From an uncultured Acetatifactor sp. (GTDB lineage: Bacteria; Bacillota; Clostridia; Lachnospirales; Lachnospiraceae), in contig CAJUTJ010000047.1 of NCBI GenBank assembly GCA_910589655.1, positions 1 through 49,517 of the forward strand: DNA of 49,517 nt. The letters are read 5' to 3'. This document shows, one piece after another, positions 5,904 to 13,988 of the stretch. The notes beneath the pieces are model-generated. The model made no database searches. It had not been told where the DNA came from and saw only the letters and a program-made list of their open reading frames with translations. Numbering within the stretch: position 1 is the stretch's first letter; each line of letters opens with the position of its first letter. Position numbers and translations under genes: made by a program.

Positions 5904-8324
5904 CTAACTTCTTAAATCAATGTCCAGTTGGTTCTTTAGGTTTTTTAGAATTTTTTTCACGAAGCGCTCTACGGAGTCCTGTTCAAAAGCTTCCTCTCCG
6001 GGAACAAAGTCGATGGTGAATGCCATGCTGCGCTTGTCTTCCGGAATCTGCTCGCCCTCATACACATCGAACAGCTTGATGCTTCTGATACGGGAACAAG
6101 ACTTTTTCATAAGCTCCTCCACCTGTCCGCAGGTAACTTTCTTATCCATCACAAGCGCCAAATCTCTGCTCTCCTCAGGGAATTTAGGCAATGGCGTGAA
6201 AGAAGCTTTTCTGTCATATTTTGTCTCAAGAGCCTTCAAATCAATTTCCAAAAGGTAAGCGTCATTCCTGAGATCAAGGCTCTCACTGACCTCATATGCC
6301 GCCTTTCCCAGATAGCCGATCTCTTCTCCCTCACAGAATATTGCCGCTCCCTGATAAGGATGTAAAAAGGGCTTTTTCACCGGTTCGTAGGTAAAATCCA
6401 CAAACAGCGTCTCCGCCACCTTTTCCGCCAATCCCTTTAAAGTGAAAAAGCTTTCCTTCTCTCCGAAAATACCGATACAAAGGGTATCTCTTTCGTCAGG
6501 ATAATCCTTTAAAGGCAGCTCCTTCGGAATAAATATACTGCCCACCTCAAACAATCTACCCTGCAGATTTCCCTTTTTCTGATTTCTGGAAACGGCATTC
6601 AGCATGGATGCCGCCAATGTAGTGCGCATCAGAGAAAGCTCTTCGTTGATAGGGTTCAAGATGCGGATGGCATTTCTCTCCGGAGCATCCTGAGGCAGCC
6701 TCAGCAAATCCAGATCGGAGGGGGAGAAAAAGGAGTAATGAATACACTCATAAGCGCCCTCGCTGCACAATGCCCTCTTTAATTTCAGTTCTTTTTTCTG
6801 CTTCTGGTTCAGCCCTCCCATTGTAACCTTTGCATCCGGCATAAAAGCAGGAATCACATGGTCATAACCGTACATCCGGATAACCTCCTCCGCCACATCC
6901 GGATATGAGTCCATATCCTCGCGGTACGGGGGCACCTGTAATGTCAGTTCATCCCCCGAAATCACGGGAGCAAACTTCAGATTCGCCATAATTCTCAATA
7001 TTTCTTTTTCCGGCACGTCAATACCGAGCACGTCATTCACTTTTTTGACGCTCACCTTCATCTCTCTGGGCTCAACGGAATTTCCCGTATTGACGTCCAC
7101 ATGGGTACGGGAAACCTTACCGCAGCCCAGTTCCTCAATCAGGTGCAAAGCACGTTTCATGGCCTGTACCGTAGTATATTCATCCACACCCTTTTCATAC
7201 CTTGCACTGGCGTCGGTACGCTTGCCCAGAGCTCTGGAAGTCTTGCGGATATTGTCACGCATAAATTTCGCGGATTCGAACATAACCTCCGTGGTAGTAT
7301 CACGGATCTCGGAGTTCAGCCCTCCCATGACGCCGGCCAAGGCCACAGGCTTCACGCCGTCGCAGATTACAAGGTTATTGGTATTTAAAGTATACTCCTG
7401 AGAATCCAATGTTACAAGCTTTTCCGCTTCCCCGGCACGTCTTACGTTGATGGCATTGCCCTCCAGATAATCACAGTCAAAAGCGTGCATGGGCTGTCCC
7501 ATTTCCAGCAGAACATAATTAGTGATATCTACAATGTTGGAGATGGCATCCTGTCCTGCCAGCGCCAGTCTGCGTCTCATCCAGAGAGGTGATTCCCCGA
7601 TTTTCACATCATATACATAATGTCCGATATATCTGGGACAGAGATCGGGCGCATCCACGGTAACGGAAAACCCTTCCTTTTCTGCCTCAGTCTCCGTATA
7701 CTCCATGGAAGGCTGCTTCAGATCCTTGTCCAGAACAGCCGCCACTTCTCTGGCAATTCCCAATATACTTTGACAATCCGGCCTGTTTGCCGTGATAGAA
7801 ATATCGAAAATCCAGTCATCCAGTCCCAGCAAGGGCTTTACATCCGCACCGATCTCAGAATCCTCCGGCAAAGCCAGCAGGCCGTTATAACCTGCACCGG
7901 GATACATGTTCTCACTGACACCCAGCTCCACACCCGAACAAAGCATTCCCTCGGATTCGTAGCCCCGGAGCTTTCCTTTTTTGATGGTCATAGTGCCTTC
8001 CACCGTCTTGTGATCCTTAGCAGTCATATAAACCGTTGCTCCGACCAGCGCCACGGGGAATTTCCCCCCCGCCTTCACATTGTCCGCACCGCAGCAGATC
8101 TGGAAAGTCCCGTGTGCTCCCGCATTTACTTTACATACATGCAAATGGGTCTCGGGAATGGGCTCGCATTCTTCCACCAGCCCCACCACGACTTTATTGA
8201 TTTCTTTTCCGACTTCCGTCAGTTCCTCCACTTCAAAGCCACAGGAAAAAAGCTTTTTTTCCAGCTCCTGCGGAGCGATATCAATCTCTACATATTCTTT
8301 TAACCAACTTAAGGGTACTAACAT
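5904..8324 (-). CDS. pheT: Phenylalanine-tRNA ligase beta subunit
   Basis: Beta chain of the heterotetrameric enzyme that charges tRNA-Phe. The 806-residue protein begins MLVPLSWLKEYVEI, the usual start of the family. It has the tRNA-binding EMAP-like domain near residues 40-150 (VGLVEECEPIPETHLHVCKV), the B3/B4 editing and B5 regions (ANRPDCQSILGIAREVA and RYEKGVD), and the C-terminal anticodon-binding fold (FPEESRDLALV). GGAGG at 8332-8336 fixes the start at 8324; in-frame codons upstream are not conserved. It follows pheS by about 100 bp and is expected to share its T-box-controlled transcript. Confidence 0.97.
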   Translation of the reverse strand: MLVPLSWLKEYVEIDIAPQELEKKLFSCGFEVEELTEVGKEINKVVVGLVEECEPIPETHLHVCKVNAGAHGTFQICCGADNVKAGGKFPVALVGATVYMTAKDHKTVEGTMTIKKGKLRGYESEGMLCSGVELGVSENMYPGAGYNGLLALPEDSEIGADVKPLLGLDDWIFDISITANRPDCQSILGIAREVAAVLDKDLKQPSMEYTETEAEKEGFSVTVDAPDLCPRYIGHYVYDVKIGESPLWMRRRLALAGQDAISNIVDITNYVLLEMGQPMHAFDCDYLEGNAINVRRAGEAEKLVTLDSQEYTLNTNNLVICDGVKPVALAGVMGGLNSEIRDTTTEVMFESAKFMRDNIRKTSRALGKRTDASARYEKGVDEYTTVQAMKRALHLIEELGCGKVSRTHVDVNTGNSVEPREMKVSVKKVNDVLGIDVPEKEILRIMANLKFAPVISGDELTLQVPPYREDMDSYPDVAEEVIRMYGYDHVIPAFMPDAKVTMGGLNQKQKKELKLKRALCSEGAYECIHYSFFSPSDLDLLRLPQDAPERNAIRILNPINEELSLMRTTLAASMLNAVSRNQKKGNLQGRLFEVGSIFIPKELPLKDYPDERDTLCIGIFGEKESFFTLKGLAEKVAETLFVDFTYEPVKKPFLHPYQGAAIFCEGEEIGYLGKAAYEVSESLDLRNDAYLLEIDLKALETKYDRKASFTPLPKFPEESRDLALVMDKKVTCGQVEELMKKSCSRIRSIKLFDVYEGEQIPEDKRSMAFTIDFVPGEEAFEQDSVERFVKKILKNLKNQLDIDLRS

Positions 8325-8425
8325 CTTTTTCCTCCTATCCAATTGCCGCTTGCGCATCGGAAATCCTTCATGTGCCCAAAAGCACATTGGATCCTTTCGT
8401 TTCGGGATTATATTTTTGTGTTTTT

Positions 8426-9457
8426 TTAATTGTCATTGATTTGCCTTAAGACGCGCAGATCCGACTCAAAAAGCAGCTTAATATTATTGATGCCGTATTT
8501 AAACATTGCCGTCCTGTCAATGCCGATACCGAAGGCCAGACCGCTGTACTCCTCGGAGTCAATGCCACAGTTCTCCAACACTTTCTTATTCACAATCCCA
8601 GCTCCCAAAAGCTCTATCCAGCCGGTTCCCTTACAGAGCTTACAGCCTTTTCCTCCGCATTCAAAACAGCTCACATCCACTTCCACGGAGGGTTCCGTAA
8701 AGGGGAAATAAGAAGGTCGGAGCCGTGTCGTAGTGTCTTCCCCATATATTTTCCGCACAAATACATCCAGCATCCCCTTTAAGTCACACAGTGTAATCTT
8801 CTTGTCGACCACCAGCCCCTCCATCTGAAAGAACATAGGCGAATGGGTGGCATCGTCATCGGAGCGGAACACCTTTCCGGGGGCTAAAATCTTAATGGGC
8901 GGCTTCTTGCTCTCCATCACATGGATCTGTCCCGCAGAAGTCTGGGTACGCAGAAGAAATTCGGGAGAAAGATAAAAGGTATCCTGCATATCACGGGCGG
9001 GATGATCCTTAGGGGTATTCAGTGCCGTAAAATTATAATAATCATTTTCGATTTCCGTGCCCTCATATATTTCAAATCCCATTCCGGCAAACACGTCAAT
9101 CAGCTGGTTTCTCATCTGCGTGATAGGATGCAGATTTCCCGTCTCCGCCTTTTGAGCGGGCATTGTCACATCAATTTTTTCGGACTCATATCTGCGTTCC
9201 AGCTCCCTTGCCTTCAGCTTTTCATCCAATTCGGAAAAACGCTGCTGCGCCCACTCTTTCAGCTCATTGATATTTTTGCCGAAACCGGCGCGCTCCTCCG
9301 GCGCAATGCTTTTCATTTCCTTCATCAACTGTCCGATTTTACCGGTCTTTGAATCCAGAAACTGCTTCCTCAATTCAAAAGCCGCCGCCCTTGAACCGGC
9401 ATGTTGGTCAATTCCGTTCAGGATTTCCTGTTTGATGCCTGCCAATCTGTCATTCAT
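8426..9457 (-). CDS. pheS: Phenylalanine-tRNA ligase alpha subunit
   Basis: Catalytic alpha chain of phenylalanyl-tRNA synthetase, forming Phe-AMP and transferring phenylalanine to tRNA-Phe. The 343-residue protein has an N-terminal coiled-coil region (about 1-85), then class II motif 2 (LAPGKVFRSDDDATHSPMF) and motif 3 (GIGIDRTAMFKYGI). FPFTEPSVEVDVSC is the usual substrate-pocket stretch, and ECGGKGCKLCKGTGW is the small Cys-rich insert seen in many PheS proteins. The start at 9457 has GGAGG at 9466-9470. It is the first gene behind a T-box leader and is followed by pheT. Confidence 0.97.
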   Translation of the reverse strand: MNDRLAGIKQEILNGIDQHAGSRAAAFELRKQFLDSKTGKIGQLMKEMKSIAPEERAGFGKNINELKEWAQQRFSELDEKLKARELERRYESEKIDVTMPAQKAETGNLHPITQMRNQLIDVFAGMGFEIYEGTEIENDYYNFTALNTPKDHPARDMQDTFYLSPEFLLRTQTSAGQIHVMESKKPPIKILAPGKVFRSDDDATHSPMFFQMEGLVVDKKITLCDLKGMLDVFVRKIYGEDTTTRLRPSYFPFTEPSVEVDVSCFECGGKGCKLCKGTGWIELLGAGIVNKKVLENCGIDSEEYSGLAFGIGIDRTAMFKYGINNIKLLFESDLRVLRQINDN

Positions 9458-9610
9458 TAAGCTTTCCTCCGTTCTTTTCTTACAACATTTCCTAAATACA
9501 TGCTATCGCTTTTCAGACCCACTTGCTTCTGTGAAACAATCGTCACAACAGCATTTTCCTCACCAATCGGTGAAGGAAAATTTATCTTCCTCTGCAAAGG
9601 CTGTGCATAG

Positions 9611-9896
9611 CAAAACCCCATGCACAATTTCTGTGCATGGGGCGAAATTATCCGCGGTACCACCCTGCTTCCGCCATCCGTCCATCCGGATATGCGGCTC
9701 TCATTTACGCGTAACGTGCGCCATCCGTCCGAAGCTAACGGCAATTCCGTATTCAGAAAGGCTTTCACTCCGGCAGCTCCGGTGGGAAATTCAAGGCGTC
9801 ATCCGAACATAAGGAAGCTTTCAGCCGACGACTTCCTCTCTCTGCATGGAAATGAACCCTTACTATACACCATCTATGCTTTTCATTTTCCGATTG
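9611..9896 (-). promoter_or_regulatory. T-box leader with intrinsic terminator, phenylalanine specific
   Basis: The minus strand carries the T-box core AGGGTGGTACCGCGG (about 9653-9667), which pairs with the CCA end of uncharged tRNA. It is followed by a strong terminator: CCCCATGCACA/TGTGCATGGGG (9615-9642) and TTTTG. A Stem I-like region lies upstream (about 9780-9850). The specifier is probably the UUC at 9786-9788 in the sequence GAATTTCCC; a UUU reading one base away also encodes Phe. Established model: uncharged tRNA-Phe stabilises the antiterminator and lets transcription continue into pheST. From 9471 to 9610 nothing further is seen. Confidence 0.93.
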
Positions 9897-9902
9897 TCCT
9901 TT

Positions 9903-9931
9903 ATTTTAGCGGCTCCTTCCGAAAAAGTCAA
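9903..9931 (-). promoter_or_regulatory. Promoter of the pheST T-box transcript
   Basis: Minus strand TTGACT (9926-9931), 17-bp spacer, TAAAAT (9903-9908). The predicted start near 9896 is just ahead of the T-box Stem I region. Confidence 0.8.
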
Positions 9932-9986
9932 GCCCTTGCCAAAAAATATTCAGCTCCGGCGGAAATTCCTGTAACAGTTCAGACAG

Positions 9987-10034
9987 CCCCTCCCGCGAAG
10001 TCAGAATCGCATCTCTATGCGATTTTGCGAGACA
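9987..10034 (-). repeat. Family C hairpin repeat, copy C1
   Basis: A 48-bp sequence, nearly identical to 37186-37233 on the opposite strand. Read on the minus strand it runs TGTCTCGC, a hairpin (CAAAATCGCAT/ATGCGATTCTG), then ACTTCGCGGGAGGGG. It lies upstream of the pheS promoter and downstream of the yihY-like gene. Nothing else was recognised in 10035-10167. Confidence 0.75.
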
Positions 10035-10167
10035 TGCGGACGCCAAAACGCATTCTTTCCACCTGCATGGCCTAAATTCCCAATCCTTCCACTCTCCACC
10101 CCGCTGCTTTCAGGCATTCCTGCAATGAGTTGAGATACTGCCGTGAACTCTTTGCAGCAGACAATTG

Positions 10168-10998
10168 CTAAAAATGCTGCACAAGCACCTTGTTCACCGG
10201 ACTGAAATAACGGTTCATGTAAGCCCCGATCATAATAATATACATACAAAAATACATCCACAGCAGCACAATGATTATAATGGACAGACTTCCGTAAATA
10301 CCATAGGAATTACCGTAAGTGACATAAATAGAGAATCCCCAAGAGAAAACGCTCCACACCACCGCCGCAAAAACGGCTCCCGGTATCTGCTCCTTAAATT
10401 CCATCTTGACATCCGGCACATAGGTGTAAATGGCGGCAAAAAGCAATGTGAGCACTGCCCACACCAGAATGAACCGGAAATTCATAGCAAAGGACACCAC
10501 CGCTTCCAGCTGGGGAATCCGGTGGAGCGCCAGCTTTACCAGCTGATCACCGAAAACCATCAGGAAAAGCGACAAAATCACCACCACCAGCATCACCACT
10601 GTGTACAGGGACGCCACAGCCCTGACTACAAAGTAATTACGGTTTTCCTCCACTCCGTTTACGGAATTCAGCCCCGTCATTAACGCCATAACCCCTTTTG
10701 CGGCAGACCATATGGTAGCGAAAATCGCTATGGATAAAATACCTGCCGATTTGTCATAGACATCCGCAATCAGGCTTTCCGCCAAAGGATCAATCCGGTC
10801 AGGGGTAATATCCGTCACCGCCGTTACCAGATTCTCCTCCGTCAGCGGCGTATATGGTATAATGGTACAGATGGTCATCAACATAGGCACCAGCGACAAA
10901 AAGAAGAAAAAAGCTATGCTGGCAGCATAGGCGCTGATATTCTGTTTTCTCATATGTGCGGTGAAGTCCCGCCCGATCAAATACGCTTTACGAATCAC
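10168..10998 (-). CDS. YihY/BrkB-family inner membrane protein
   Basis: A 276-residue polytopic membrane protein of the YihY (UPF0761) family, function unknown; older annotations as ribonuclease BN are wrong. About six membrane segments are visible, beginning with AYAASIAFFFFLSLVPMLMTI, which holds the characteristic family motif near the N-terminus, and ending with LLWMYFCMYIIMIGAYMNRYF. The GTG at 10996-10998 is chosen because GGAGG lies six bases upstream; the resulting start overlaps the end of the SpoIID-like gene by 11 bp, indicating translational coupling. Longer forms to 11004 or 11070 are less likely. Confidence 0.85.
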   Translation of the reverse strand: MIRKAYLIGRDFTAHMRKQNISAYAASIAFFFFLSLVPMLMTICTIIPYTPLTEENLVTAVTDITPDRIDPLAESLIADVYDKSAGILSIAIFATIWSAAKGVMALMTGLNSVNGVEENRNYFVVRAVASLYTVVMLVVVILSLFLMVFGDQLVKLALHRIPQLEAVVSFAMNFRFILVWAVLTLLFAAIYTYVPDVKMEFKEQIPGAVFAAVVWSVFSWGFSIYVTYGNSYGIYGSLSIIIIVLLWMYFCMYIIMIGAYMNRYFSPVNKVLVQHF

Positions 10999-12946
10999 TT
11001 TCACCCTCCGTACCGTAAATATTTTCCAGCCGACAGCCGTCATAAAAAAATAATAATATTTCCTGTGCACTGTATCCTGATTTTGCCATCTCCTTGGCGC
11101 CGTTCTGGCTCATGCCCACGCCATGGCCAAAACCTCCGCCGATCAGGCTATATCCTACCACATTTCCCTTCTCTTTTCCAGTCGTTATTACAAAAAAGCC
11201 GCTGGGAAGCAGGTTGGGACTTGCCACTTGGCTGCCGTCCTGCCGAGATATCTTATTCCCTCCGTTATTCAGCACATAACGGATATTGTGCTCGGAAATT
11301 ATCTTGTAAGTATGCTCCTTTGTCTCTATTATCAATTCGTCCGCTACGCCGCCGCTGCCGCGCTTCTCCACATAAATGTCCCGGATCACGTCTAATTCTT
11401 CTATTTCCTGACTGACATATTCCCCGTCCACCAGTGTCAAAACCAACTTACTGTTGGCGTCATATCTTTTTTGCAGTACTTTCAGCATTTCCTCCGTATC
11501 CAGCTGCTCCACCTCATAGCTCCAGCGATACCAGCTCTCGTCCGCCTCAAAATCATCTTGATTGCTTCCGCTGATGAAATCCTTGAAATGTCCCTCCTCT
11601 TTCAGATAATCTCCCAGATCCGCTCCCTCCGGATTTAAAGCCCTCGGGTGAAGGTAGTCGATCTGCGCCGCTGCCTCCGTCTTCCAAATCGTAGCTTCCG
11701 TACCCATGCCGCAGGAGGTCGAATAATAGTAGGTTCCTGCCGTTTCTCCCTGTTGTGTCAGGAGCAGCTGTCCGTACGTCTCCTTCACCGCAGTGCTGGT
11801 ACTCTCCTGTTCCACTATATTGTTATATACCTGATAAGAAGTGCTGTCATCCACATGGGCGCCATACTGAGGATATCCGGCATGTTCCATATGACCGTAT
11901 GCATAAGTCCTTGCACAGACCGCCTGCGCCTTCAAAGCCTCCATAGGATATTTGGAAGGCATCTCACTGGGAACCACACTGTATAGATAGTCCTCCAGCA
12001 GAACCTCATTGATCACCACAATTCCGTCATCCGTACCGAGAAGCTCCATTGTGCCGCGGTAGGAAGGCACTCCTTGGCTTCTTCCTACATTTTTCAATAT
12101 CAGCCTTCCTGTCAGCACCTCCGGTCTGACCCACACTCTGTCTCCGTCAAAATAACTGCTGCCGTGTTCAATGGTGACTTCTTCCCCTGCCTGATAGGTC
12201 TCCTGCATCCTGTTTCCGTAAGGGCCATATGTAACCGTAAAATCCGTATCTCCGGTTATAACCAGCTGTTCATGAAGGTTTCCGCCGTAATCTCCGCTTT
12301 TCAACAGTACGCGGATGTATTCCATAGCCTCCTCTTTTGCAAGCAGGATACCGCAGACACTGCCTTCGTCCAACACAATGTCCGTGAAGCTGTAGCCGAA
12401 GCATATGTCGCTGACGGTACACATAATCAGCTCGTCATACAAGCGGTAGCCCTTATAGTCTTCGTCCAAAGGATATCTGCCATATCCCTCTATCTCGATT
12501 CCCGTCTCGTCGGCGCTTAGGATTCTGCCGTTGATTTTTTCTGTTTTTGCAAATACTCCGGTCACTGCACCGTCTGTCAGAACCACATCCGCAATCTGCT
12601 CCCTGACGGAAATATCCGGACCATACCTTATAGCGCCCAGATCCTCCTGCGCTCCTTCCGTCACAGTGCCATAAGGATAGCTTTCCCGCACCCCGTCCCG
12701 GAAAATCACTAATTCTTCGTTTCCCACATCAAGGATCCATACGTTTGTCAGCACATTTACCACCGGGATATGAGGAGAAGGAGTTACAGGCGCCTCTTCA
12801 GGCCCGCTCTCCCTATGTACCAGCAAGGATACAAATTTCCCCAGCAGTAAGATCAATAATAACAGAAGTCCCAGCATACAGATAAATGCTTTCAGCTGCA
12901 TCCTTTGGGATTTTGTCAACCCGTTTTCATTTCTGTCTCTCTTCAA
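10988..12946 (-). CDS. SpoIID/LytB-domain protein, membrane anchored
   Basis: A 652-residue protein with one N-terminal membrane anchor (about residues 19-44), a long extracytoplasmic region and a SpoIID domain near 300-620 (INEVLLEDYLYSVVPSEMP, ALKAQAVCARTYA, GGGFGHGVGMSQNGA). SpoIID enzymes are lytic transglycosylases acting on peptidoglycan stripped of stem peptides; in spore formers they help engulfment. At about twice the length of Bacillus SpoIID, with a large N-terminal portion, it resembles the SpoIID/LytB-type proteins of Clostridia and may not be sporulation specific. The start is a TTG at 12944-12946, supported by AGGAG seven bases upstream. It is coupled to the yihY-like gene. Confidence 0.85.
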   Translation of the reverse strand: MKRDRNENGLTKSQRMQLKAFICMLGLLLLLILLLGKFVSLLVHRESGPEEAPVTPSPHIPVVNVLTNVWILDVGNEELVIFRDGVRESYPYGTVTEGAQEDLGAIRYGPDISVREQIADVVLTDGAVTGVFAKTEKINGRILSADETGIEIEGYGRYPLDEDYKGYRLYDELIMCTVSDICFGYSFTDIVLDEGSVCGILLAKEEAMEYIRVLLKSGDYGGNLHEQLVITGDTDFTVTYGPYGNRMQETYQAGEEVTIEHGSSYFDGDRVWVRPEVLTGRLILKNVGRSQGVPSYRGTMELLGTDDGIVVINEVLLEDYLYSVVPSEMPSKYPMEALKAQAVCARTYAYGHMEHAGYPQYGAHVDDSTSYQVYNNIVEQESTSTAVKETYGQLLLTQQGETAGTYYYSTSCGMGTEATIWKTEAAAQIDYLHPRALNPEGADLGDYLKEEGHFKDFISGSNQDDFEADESWYRWSYEVEQLDTEEMLKVLQKRYDANSKLVLTLVDGEYVSQEIEELDVIRDIYVEKRGSGGVADELIIETKEHTYKIISEHNIRYVLNNGGNKISRQDGSQVASPNLLPSGFFVITTGKEKGNVVGYSLIGGGFGHGVGMSQNGAKEMAKSGYSAQEILLFFYDGCRLENIYGTEGESDS

Positions 12947-13023
12947 CCGTCTTCTCCTTATATAATGATGTTGATACTACGGATTGCTGCGCATTACATG
13001 CTCCCGCAATCCCAAAACACCTC

Positions 13024-13053
13024 AAAAGAGCAGCCCTTATGGACTGCTCTTTT
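13024..13053 (-). terminator. Terminator of the 6S-like RNA
   Basis: AAAAGAGCAG and CTGCTCTTTT form a perfect 10-bp stem with a 10-nt loop. It lies at the 3' end of the candidate RNA and before the SpoIID-like gene. The U-tract is inside the stem, so termination may be incomplete. Confidence 0.6.
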
Positions 13054-13054
13054 C

Positions 13055-13198
13055 TTCTGTCAAATACCCAAAATGCCGCCTCTTGTTTTTTGACTCCTAG
13101 CAATGCTAGGTGGGTCACCGCAACCGACCTTTTGCCTTCCCTTCCAATCCTTGTAAACAAGTGAGGGCTTGACAGCCAGCCGGCGATATAGGAATCCC
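13055..13198 (-). ncRNA. ssrS: Candidate 6S-like (SsrS) regulatory RNA
   Basis: A gene-free stretch with its own promoter and terminator predicts a transcript of about 145-175 nt. Its ends can pair into a long imperfect closing stem (5' GGGATTCCTATATCGCC with GGCGGCATTTTGGGTATT near the 3' end), leaving a large central bulge and inner hairpins (CTTG/CAAG and CCTAGC/GCTAGG). This rod-with-central-bubble form and the 3' GGCGGCAT segment resemble 6S RNA, which binds RNA polymerase holoenzyme in stationary phase. The assignment rests on memory of the family and shape only; it might be another small RNA or the leader of the SpoIID gene. Confidence 0.5.
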
Positions 13199-13202
13199 GT
13201 TT

Positions 13203-13231
13203 AAAGTAAATGTAGGTTCAAAAATAAACAA
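13203..13231 (-). promoter_or_regulatory. Promoter of the 6S-like RNA
   Basis: Minus strand TTGTTT (13226-13231), 17-bp spacer, TACTTT (13203-13208); the predicted start falls at the GGGATTCC end of the RNA. It is divergent from the lipoprotein promoter. Confidence 0.5.
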
Positions 13232-13332
13232 GAGTTATCGCACATTTCAGGTTACTATTATTATAACGAAACCACTGGCAAAATACAACAGCAATTTTTG
13301 GATTTTGTATCTTTATTTAGTAACTTTATCCA

Positions 13333-13361
13333 TTGAACTTTTTATTTTCGGGTGCTATCAT
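13333..13361 (+). promoter_or_regulatory. Promoter of the DUF4854-like lipoprotein gene
   Basis: TTGAAC (13333-13338), 17-bp spacer ending in TGC (an extended -10), TATCAT (13356-13361). The start would lie near 13368, giving a short leader to the AAGGAGAG ribosome binding site. Confidence 0.65.
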
Positions 13362-13406
13362 TTTTTTGTCATTCAAATCTATAAATATATAAGGAGAGAA
13401 ACTATC

Positions 13407-13829
13407 ATGAAAAAAAATTTGTTGACACTTGCTCTTGCTCTTGTTGCCAGTGTTGTCCTGACATTCACGGCCTGCGGCTCCAAGGGTACTACCACCTTAG
13501 CAGAGTGGATTACTACTGAAGAAGCAAAAGCTGCCGAGGAAGCTACCAATTCCCTTCTGGCATCCACCGGCATGTCCGTTACATTAGCTGCCGACGGAAA
13601 TACATTCGTTTATGAGTATCACCTTCCCAGCGGCTCCGATTACAGCAGTGCAACTGCCGAGCAGATTGCAGCAGCGTTTGATCCTGTTATTGAGCAGAAT
13701 AAGGCATCTGTTGAAAATCTGTTCACGACCTTCGAGGAGTCCTATGGTATTAAGCTTGACGGTGCACGTTTTACATTTATTTCAGCTGACGGTACCGAGC
13801 TTTACTCCGGTGATGTTCCGAATAACTAA
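13407..13829 (+). CDS. Small DUF4854-like lipoprotein
   Basis: A 140-residue secreted lipoprotein. The signal peptide MKKNLLTLALALVASVVLTF is followed by the lipobox TAC with Cys23 as the predicted lipidated residue. The mature part of about 115 residues is acidic, rich in Ala, Glu and Thr, and matches my memory of the DUF4854 family common in Lachnospiraceae; its function is unknown. The start at 13407 has AAGGAGAG upstream, and in-frame codons before it lack signal-peptide logic. It is a single-gene unit with its own promoter and a strong terminator. Confidence 0.85.
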   Translation: MKKNLLTLALALVASVVLTFTACGSKGTTTLAEWITTEEAKAAEEATNSLLASTGMSVTLAADGNTFVYEYHLPSGSDYSSATAEQIAAAFDPVIEQNKASVENLFTTFEESYGIKLDGARFTFISADGTELYSGDVPNN

Positions 13830-13858
13830 TCAAATACACATAGTTGCGCTTCATGCAT

Positions 13859-13894
13859 AAACCGGCCTTCTTCTATCGGAAGACCGGTTTTTTT
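13859..13894 (+). terminator. Terminator of the lipoprotein gene
   Basis: AACCGGCCTTC pairs with GAAGACCGGTT (one mismatch), followed by a run of seven T. Confidence 0.9.
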
Positions 13895-13922
13895 AACGTG
13901 TTTGCAAAAAAGGCACGTAAAA

Positions 13923-13949
13923 TGGCCATCGGTATTACGCCGATGGCCA
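13923..13949 (-). terminator. Terminator of pckA
   Basis: TGGCCATCGG and CCGATGGCCA form a perfect 10-bp stem with a 7-nt loop; on the minus strand TTTTA follows. It lies 40 bp past the pckA stop. Confidence 0.8.
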
Positions 13950-13988
13950 CATATTATCTCAATATTTCAACAGAGCATTGAGCTTTTC

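Noticed and set aside
5550..5907. Plus-strand frames repeating the peptide MPPFRKIFSSVLLQLKISS
   Set aside because: They arise from the 97-bp tandem repeat read in successive frames; the period is not a multiple of three and there is no ribosome binding site.
5584..5910. CRISPR array
   Set aside because: Units are contiguous 97-bp copies without unique spacers, and no cas gene is present.
10168..10998. Ribonuclease BN
   Set aside because: YihY-family proteins were once annotated so; the protein is a polytopic membrane protein with no nuclease motif.
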